NCBI RefSeq assembly: GCF_913057115.1
Contig: NZ_CAJXNN010000032.1
Span: 1-37,819, forward strand
Length of the DNA: 37,819 nt
Source: an uncultured Roseovarius sp.
Lineage (GTDB): Bacteria; Pseudomonadota; Alphaproteobacteria; Rhodobacterales; Rhodobacteraceae
Reading direction: 5' to 3'
Shown here: piece after piece, positions 33,013-37,819 of the stretch
Layout: each line of letters opens with the position of its first letter
Position numbering within the stretch: the stretch's first letter is position 1
The notes under the pieces: model-generated
Database searches by the model: none
Told to the model about the DNA's origin: nothing
Seen by the model: the letters and a program-made list of their open reading frames with translations, nothing else
Position numbers and translations under genes: made by a program

Positions 33013-33678
33013 ATGGAAAATGCATTGATTATTGGCGCTTCGGGCGGGATTGGAACGGCCATCTCGGAGGCTTTGGCAGAGCGCGGTGTGGCGGTCACGG
33101 GACTGTCGCGGCGCGACGATGGGTTGGACGTGACCGATGAGGCCTCGGTCGAGGCGGCTTTGGGCAAATTGGACGGGCCGTTCGATTTGATCTTTGTCGC
33201 GACCGGGGCGCTTGAGTTGGAGGGCCGGGGGCCGGAGAAATCGCTAAAGCATTTGGATGCCGAAGCGATGCGCGCGCAGTTCATGTTGAATTGCGTCGGG
33301 CCATCACTGGTGATGAAACATGCCGTCCGGCTACTGCCGAAGGACGGGCGAAGCGTGTTTGCCGCGTTGTCGGCGCGGGTAGGCTCGATTGGCGATAACG
33401 GGTTTGGCGGCTGGTACAGTTACCGCACGGCCAAGGCGGCCTTGAACCAGATGATCCACACCGGGGCGATTGAGATTGGCCGGAGCCACAAGCAAGCGAT
33501 TTGTGTCGCTTTGCATCCCGGCACGGTGGAAACGCCGCTGACTGAGAAATACGCCAAGGGGCATCCCACGGTCACGCCGCAAGAGGCGGCGGGAAATCTT
33601 TTGAGTGTCATTGATGGGCTGACCACCGAGGACACGGGGCAATTTTATGACTGGGCGGGAAAGCGCGTGCCATGGTGA
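33013..33678 (+). CDS. SDR-family oxidoreductase (C-factor-like)
   Basis: A 221-residue SDR with the cofactor motif GASGGIG (residues 8-14), an ATGA segment in place of NNAG, and YRTAK with catalytic Tyr and Lys, similar to the CsgA/C-factor group. The C-terminus is short (DWAGKRVPW). Its stop overlaps the photolyase start by 7 bases, so the two are translationally coupled. Substrate unknown. Confidence 0.87.
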   Translation: MENALIIGASGGIGTAISEALAERGVAVTGLSRRDDGLDVTDEASVEAALGKLDGPFDLIFVATGALELEGRGPEKSLKHLDAEAMRAQFMLNCVGPSLVMKHAVRLLPKDGRSVFAALSARVGSIGDNGFGGWYSYRTAKAALNQMIHTGAIEIGRSHKQAICVALHPGTVETPLTEKYAKGHPTVTPQEAAGNLLSVIDGLTTEDTGQFYDWAGKRVPW

Positions 33679-35201
33679 AACGGTTGGTTCTGGTTCTTGG
33701 GGACCAGTTGAGCGAGGGGCTTTCGGCGCTGCGGGAGGCGGATAAGAACACGGACCTGATCGTTATGGCCGAGGTGGGGGACGAAGCCGGATATGTGCCG
33801 CACCACCCCAAGAAGATCGCGCTGGTGCTGTCGGCGATGCGGCATTTCGCGGCGGAGCTGGAAGAGAATGGATGGCGTGTGGCCTATACGCGGTTGGACG
33901 ACGCTGAGGCGTCAAAATCCATCGTGGGCGAGCTGATGCGCCGGGGCCAAGAGCATGGGGTGAGCGAGGTTCTGGTCACGCGACCGGGTGAATGGAGGTT
34001 GATCGAGGCGCTGGAGAATGCGCCGTTGAGCGTGACGCTTTTGCCGGATGATCGGTTCATCTGTTCGCTTCAGGAATTCGACGGTTGGGCCGAGGGACGC
34101 AAAGAGCTTCGGATGGAGTATTTCTATCGCGAGATGCGCCGCAAGACGGGCCTGATGATGGACGGCGACAAACCGGCGGGGGGCAAGTGGAATTTCGACC
34201 ATGACAACCGCAAGCCTGCCTCGGGTGATATGCTGCGGCCCGGGCCAATGGAGTTCACGCCGGACGAGATGACCGAAGAGGTGCTTGATCTGGTCGAGGC
34301 GCGGTTTGGGGAGAATTTCGGGGAGTTGCGGCCCTTTCATTTTGCCGTGACGCGGGCGCAGGCGCTGCGCGCTTTGGATCATTTCGCCAAGCATTTGCTG
34401 GAAGGGTTCGGGGATTATCAGGACGCGATGTTGCAGGGCGACAAGTTCCTGCATCATTCGGTGTTATCTCCGTATTTGAACATTGGATTGCTTGATCCTG
34501 TGGAAATCTGCACCCGTGTGGAAGAGGAATGGAAAGCGGGCCGTGTGCCGATCAATGCCGCCGAGGGGTTTATCCGGCAGGTGATCGGCTGGCGCGAATA
34601 TGTGCGGGGCATCTATTTTCGCGAGGGGCCGGACTATACCGCGCGCAACGCGCTGGGCCATGACCGGGCCTTGCCGTGGATGTATTGGGGGGGCGAGACG
34701 CGGATGAATTGCGTCGGCCATGCAGTGGCGCAGACCCGCGAGGAGGCCTATGCGCATCATATCCAGCGGCTGATGGTGACGGGGAATTTCGCGCTTTTGG
34801 CCGGGGTTGATCCGGGGCAGTTGCATGAATGGTATCTGGCGGTTTATGCCGATGCCTTTGAATGGGTGGAGGCCCCCAATACGATTGGCATGAGCCAGTT
34901 TGCCGATGGCGGGATCATCGCCAGCAAGCCCTATGTGAGTTCGGGCAATTACATCGCCAAGATGTCGGATTATTGCGGCGATTGTGCCTATTCGGTGAAG
35001 GAAAAGGTGGGCGAGGGGGCCTGCCCGTTCAACCTTTTGTTCTGGGAGTTCATGCAGCGGCATCGTGAGCGGTTTCAGGGTAATCCGCGGATGGGGCAGA
35101 TGTATCGCACCTGGGACAAGATGGATGAGGACAAGCGCGACGCGGTGCTAAGTGGCGCGCGGCGTATCCTGGAGCGGTTGGACGCGGGCGAGGTGGTTTA
35201 A
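33672..35201 (+). CDS. Iron-sulfur cryptochrome/photolyase (PhrB/CryB type)
   Basis: FAD-dependent photolyase of the iron-sulfur bacterial group, which repairs (6-4) photoproducts with light or acts as a light sensor. The 509-residue product has an N-terminal DPRP domain (LVLVLGDQLSEGLSAL) and the C-terminal FAD domain. Four Cys (347, 435, 438, 451) match the [4Fe-4S] ligands of Agrobacterium PhrB in spacing. W337 and W339 in LPWMYWGGETRMN and the MSQFADGG segment are typical. Repair versus signalling (as in Rhodobacter CryB) cannot be told from sequence. Convergent with the TetR gene, overlapping it by 4 bases. Confidence 0.93.
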   Translation: MVKRLVLVLGDQLSEGLSALREADKNTDLIVMAEVGDEAGYVPHHPKKIALVLSAMRHFAAELEENGWRVAYTRLDDAEASKSIVGELMRRGQEHGVSEVLVTRPGEWRLIEALENAPLSVTLLPDDRFICSLQEFDGWAEGRKELRMEYFYREMRRKTGLMMDGDKPAGGKWNFDHDNRKPASGDMLRPGPMEFTPDEMTEEVLDLVEARFGENFGELRPFHFAVTRAQALRALDHFAKHLLEGFGDYQDAMLQGDKFLHHSVLSPYLNIGLLDPVEICTRVEEEWKAGRVPINAAEGFIRQVIGWREYVRGIYFREGPDYTARNALGHDRALPWMYWGGETRMNCVGHAVAQTREEAYAHHIQRLMVTGNFALLAGVDPGQLHEWYLAVYADAFEWVEAPNTIGMSQFADGGIIASKPYVSSGNYIAKMSDYCGDCAYSVKEKVGEGACPFNLLFWEFMQRHRERFQGNPRMGQMYRTWDKMDEDKRDAVLSGARRILERLDAGEVV

Positions 35202-35734
35202 CGCAGGGCAAGCACCAGATCGACGAGGGAGCCGATGGCTTGGGTGTTTTCGTCGGTTCCGTCTTCGCCCAGTTGCGCCATGCCGATGCCGCTGGCCAGA
35301 ATGATCCGGGCCATTTCGGGGTTGGACACGCCCACGTCGGACAGCAGGTCGTGCAGGGTATCCAGGCGGGCGGCATCAATGCGCGCCAATGTCTTTGCGG
35401 CGCCCGCGTGCCCGGGAGCCCATGCGCGGATGGCGGCATCCCCCGCGGCATGATCGGCGATGGATTGGGCGGCTTGGCGCAGGCGCGAGGTGGCCGTGCC
35501 CGAGCCGCTTTGTGCCTTCGTCAGCGCGGCTTGGGCGGTGTCTTCCCACATCGCCAGCAGGGCGCGGTGAAACGCGGGCACATCCTCGAAATGCCAATAG
35601 AAGGAACCCTTGGTGGTGCCCATGGTGCGCGCCAGAGGTTCGGCCTTCAATGCCTCGGGCCCATGGCTGCGCAGGGCGGTGAGCCCGGCGGCGAGCCAAT
35701 CATCACGGGTCAGGCGTTTGGAGGCGGGTGTCAT
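35198..35734 (-). CDS. TetR-family transcriptional regulator
   Basis: A 178-residue regulator with the N-terminal helix-turn-helix (LTRDDWLAAGLTALRSHGPE, then MGTTKGSFYWHFEDVPAFHRALL), the standard TetR pattern. The ATG at 35734 has AGGA upstream; the frame extends to 36247 only through the phosphonate genes. The C-terminal ligand domain is Ala-rich with no recognisable effector. It is divergent from phnC at 35904 and may control it or the photolyase; neither is shown. Confidence 0.88.
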   Translation of the reverse strand: MTPASKRLTRDDWLAAGLTALRSHGPEALKAEPLARTMGTTKGSFYWHFEDVPAFHRALLAMWEDTAQAALTKAQSGSGTATSRLRQAAQSIADHAAGDAAIRAWAPGHAGAAKTLARIDAARLDTLHDLLSDVGVSNPEMARIILASGIGMAQLGEDGTDENTQAIGSLVDLVLALR

Positions 35735-35822
35735 GGGGGTTGTCCTACGCCCGGTGCAGGGTTTGGGCAAGGGACGGGGTGACGCGGGGGCAAGGTGTGG
35801 TGCCTTTTCGCCCATCGCGTCC

Positions 35823-35860
35823 GTTACAAAACTTTCAACGAACTGTCGCATTCCCTTCAG
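35823..35860 (+). promoter_or_regulatory. Possible Pho box upstream of phnC
   Basis: TTACA, TTCAA, GTCGC and TTCAG recur at 11-base steps between 35824 and 35860 (for example CTGTCGC followed four bases later by CCTTCAG). PhoB boxes are direct repeats of CTGTCAT-like units at 11 bases. The match is degenerate, but the position before a phosphonate uptake operon fits phosphate-starvation control. Confidence 0.4.
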
Positions 35861-35903
35861 GGAGGCCGCGTAGGAGGGCCCCCAAGACAAAGGGGGATGA
35901 GCA

Positions 35904-36728
35904 TTGCTGACAGTAAGCAATCTGACGCGCAGATTTGGCAAGAACACGGCCGTGGATGCCGTGTCGTTCGATGTGGAGCGGCCCGCGATGATCGGGATCA
36001 TCGGCCGGTCGGGTGCCGGGAAATCCACGCTTTTGCGGATGCTGAACCGGCTCACCGATGCCAGCGAGGGCAAGATCGGCTTCGAGGGGCGCGATGTGAC
36101 GGCCCTGAAGGGGGCGGAGAAGCGCGCGTGGCAGTCTGATTGTGCGATGATCTTCCAGCAGTTCAACCTTGTGCCGCGGATGGATGTGGTTTCGAACGTG
36201 CTGCATGGGACGCTCAATCGCCGATCGACGATCTCGACCATGTTCAACCTTTATCCTGAGCAGGACATTCACCGTGCCATCGACATTCTGGACCGGCTGG
36301 GCATTGCCGAACATGCGCCCAAGCGGGCCGAGGCGCTTTCGGGTGGGCAGCAGCAGCGCGTGGCGATTGCCCGGGCGCTGATGCAGGATCCCAAGATCGT
36401 TCTGGCCGATGAGCCGATTGCCAGCCTTGACCCGATGAATGCGCAGGTGGTGATGGATGATCTGCGCCGTATTCACGAGGAAGACGGGCGCACGGTGATT
36501 GCCAACCTGCACACTTTGGATACCGCGCGGCGCTATTGCGACCGGGTGATCGGCATGCTGCATGGGCGGATCGTTTTCGATGGAAGCCCTGAGCAACTGA
36601 CCACCGGTGTGGCGCGCGACATCTATGGCGCCGATGCCGGGTTTTCCGAGGCCAGCACCTCGACCTCGATCGAGACCATCGAGCGCCCGGGCATTGCGGC
36701 CATCCGCGAGGCCGAGGCCGCGCTTTGA
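35904..36728 (+). CDS. phnC: Phosphonate ABC transporter, ATP-binding protein
   Basis: ATPase of the phosphonate importer. The 274-residue product has Walker [10 protein letters not shown] (34-42), the ABC signature [15 protein letters not shown], Walker [14 protein letters not shown] and the switch His in [11 protein letters not shown]. The start is TTG at 35904, since AGGGGGA lies six bases upstream and the product begins [17 protein letters not shown], as in PhnC. It is followed by phnD after a 53-base gap. Confidence 0.93.
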   Translation: MLTVSNLTRRFGKNTAVDAVSFDVERPAMIGIIGRSGAGKSTLLRMLNRLTDASEGKIGFEGRDVTALKGAEKRAWQSDCAMIFQQFNLVPRMDVVSNVLHGTLNRRSTISTMFNLYPEQDIHRAIDILDRLGIAEHAPKRAEALSGGQQQRVAIARALMQDPKIVLADEPIASLDPMNAQVVMDDLRRIHEEDGRTVIANLHTLDTARRYCDRVIGMLHGRIVFDGSPEQLTTGVARDIYGADAGFSEASTSTSIETIERPGIAAIREAEAAL

Positions 36729-36781
36729 GATTTCCCCGAGCCTTCAACTCAAGCTCAACTCAATCCAACTGGAGAGACACC

Positions 36782-37684
36782 ATGAAGAAACTGCTTGCTG
36801 CCATCGTGGCCACCACGGCCCTGACCAGCCCCGTGCTGGCCGAAGAGATCACCGAATTCCGCATCGGCCTTCTGGGCGGTGAAAACGCCCAGGACCGTTT
36901 GAATTCGAACGAGTGCCTGCGCGAAAAGACCGAAGAGCTGCTGGGTGTTGAAACCAAGCTGTTCGCCCCCGCCGACTACAACGGCGTGATCCAGGGCCTG
37001 CTGGGTGGCACCATCGACATGGCGTGGCTGGGCGCCTCGGGCTATGCCAAGACCTATCTGGAAAACCCTGACGCGGTTGAGCCGATCCTTGTGAAAACCA
37101 ATGTCGACGGCGGCTATGGCTATCACTCGGTTGGGTTTGCCCGCAAGGACAGCGGCATCACTTCGCTGGACGACATGGAAGGCAAGGTTTTTGGCTTTGG
37201 CGACCCGAACTCGACTTCCGGTTACCTGATCCCCTCGATTGAAATCCCTGCCGAAATCGACGCCACCATGCAGTCGGGTGACTACTTCGGCGAGGTGAAA
37301 TTCACCGGTGGCCACGAGCAGACCATCGTTGCGGTCAACAACGGTGACGTTGATGCCGGTGTGACTTGGGCCGATGGTCTTGGCAACTGGGAAGACGGCT
37401 ATAACTCGGGCGCGCTACGCAAGGCCGTGGACGCTGGCCTGATCGACATGAACGATCTGGTTCAAATCTGGAAATCGAAGCCGATCCCGGAAGGCCCCGT
37501 GGTTCTGCGCAGTGAACTGCCGGAAGACGTCAAGGTCAACATGACCGCGCTGATGGCCTCGCTTCCGGCGATGGACCCCGATTGCGCCTATGGCGTGATG
37601 GCCGGTGAAGCCAAAGGTTTCCAGCCGATCGGTCATGACGCTTACCTGTCGATCATCGAGGCCCGTAAAGCCAAATCGAACTGA
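36782..37684 (+). CDS. phnD: Phosphonate ABC transporter, substrate-binding protein
   Basis: Periplasmic binding protein for phosphonates, 300 residues, with a signal peptide cleaved after SPVLA. Typical segments are FRIGLLGGENAQDRL, GVIQGLLGGTIDMAWLGAS, FGFGDPNSTSGYLIPS (the ligand-binding DPNSTSG loop) and DAGVTWADGL. The ATG at 36782 is chosen for the GGAGAG upstream and the signal peptide. Confidence 0.95.
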   Translation: MKKLLAAIVATTALTSPVLAEEITEFRIGLLGGENAQDRLNSNECLREKTEELLGVETKLFAPADYNGVIQGLLGGTIDMAWLGASGYAKTYLENPDAVEPILVKTNVDGGYGYHSVGFARKDSGITSLDDMEGKVFGFGDPNSTSGYLIPSIEIPAEIDATMQSGDYFGEVKFTGGHEQTIVAVNNGDVDAGVTWADGLGNWEDGYNSGALRKAVDAGLIDMNDLVQIWKSKPIPEGPVVLRSELPEDVKVNMTALMASLPAMDPDCAYGVMAGEAKGFQPIGHDAYLSIIEARKAKSN

Positions 37685-37703
37685 TCCAGTTTGAATGACA
37701 GAT

Positions 37704-37733
37704 GGGTCCACCCGGAAAGGGTGGGCCCTTTTT
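37704..37733 (+). terminator. Hairpin with T-tract between phnD and phnE
   Basis: GGGTCCACCC and GGGTGGGCCC form a 10-pair stem (one G-T pair) around GGAAA, followed by TTTTT. It lies inside the operon, so it would partly stop transcription and give more binding protein than permease. Confidence 0.82.
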
Positions 37734-37756
37734 GATATGCAGCCGGGGGACAGGGC

Positions 37757-37819
37757 ATGGCAGACCTGAGCGCGCAGGCGCCGATCACGACAGATGGTAT
37801 TCGGAACGCCTATATGGCG
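37757..37819 (+). CDS. phnE: Start of phosphonate ABC transporter permease (3' truncated by window edge)
   Basis: The first 21 codons (MADLSAQAPITTDGIRNAYMA) lie in the window; the rest is cut off. Position after phnC and phnD and a GGGGGA-type site upstream support a permease, but no membrane segment is in view. Confidence 0.65.
   Translation, partial: MADLSAQAPITTDGIRNAYMA

Noticed and set aside
1..37819. tRNA, rRNA, CRISPR or phage genes.
   Set aside because: None seen by inspection; no cloverleaf-like segment, regular spaced repeats or phage structural genes.

Overview
The window reads as a chromosomal segment of a marine-type alphaproteobacterium of the order Rhodobacterales (Roseobacter group). 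The basis is the GC-rich codon use, the leuS-lptE-holA order, and Rhodobacterales-type families such as DUF2125, DUF6505, DUF6494, DUF3305/DUF3306 and a PhrB/CryB-type iron-sulfur photolyase. I see no rRNA, tRNA, CRISPR array, prophage or intact insertion sequence. Both ends cut through genes: leuS on the left and the phosphonate permease gene on the right.

Layout. 1-3330: leuS (3' part), lptE and holA, overlapping on the + strand. 3331-5161: a TauD-type dioxygenase gene between two sizeable non-coding stretches; the second holds a cluster of CGTACG palindromes. 5162-9079: a periplasmic DUF2125 protein (-), then an SDR, a crotonase-fold protein and an exported metallo-hydrolase (+). 9081-24446: a large formate dehydrogenase locus. 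Its left arm (-) holds DUF6505, a biotin/lipoate ligase-like protein, Mrp/ApbC and DUF6494. A cytochrome fusion gene (+) meets a polyferredoxin gene (-). Then comes a long + strand run: DUF3305, DUF3306, a TorD chaperone, a 63-residue Tat protein, FdhA, FdhB, FdhC, a WD40-cytochrome c fusion, a 45-residue membrane peptide and an NtrC-like response regulator that lacks the GAFTGA loop. 24489-28688: a polyamine-linked membrane module, with speD (+) facing an operon (-) of two DUF4178 proteins, a 53-residue membrane protein, DUF350 and a membrane-anchored spermidine synthase-like enzyme. 28821-31626: recO, a bidirectional terminator, and leuA with a leucine-codon leader peptide and attenuator-like hairpin, preceded by a second CGTACG cluster. 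31627-35734: a serine hydrolase, an SDR overlapping the photolyase gene, and a TetR regulator. 35904-37819: phosphonate uptake genes phnC, phnD and the start of phnE.

How the genes fit together. The formate dehydrogenase locus encodes a membrane-bound periplasmic enzyme: a Tat-exported catalytic subunit with Cys in place of Sec, a four-cluster iron-sulfur subunit and a cytochrome b anchor. It also carries its own maturation set (TorD, Mrp, a polyferredoxin, DUF3305/3306), two unusual exported c-type cytochromes fused to other folds, and its own regulator. The most interesting points are the degenerate TupA-like domain fused to cytochrome c, the regulator without GAFTGA, the DUF4178/DUF350/SpeE/SpeD module, the shared CGTACG arrays (one just upstream of leuA), the leuA leader, and the mosaic composition of leuS.
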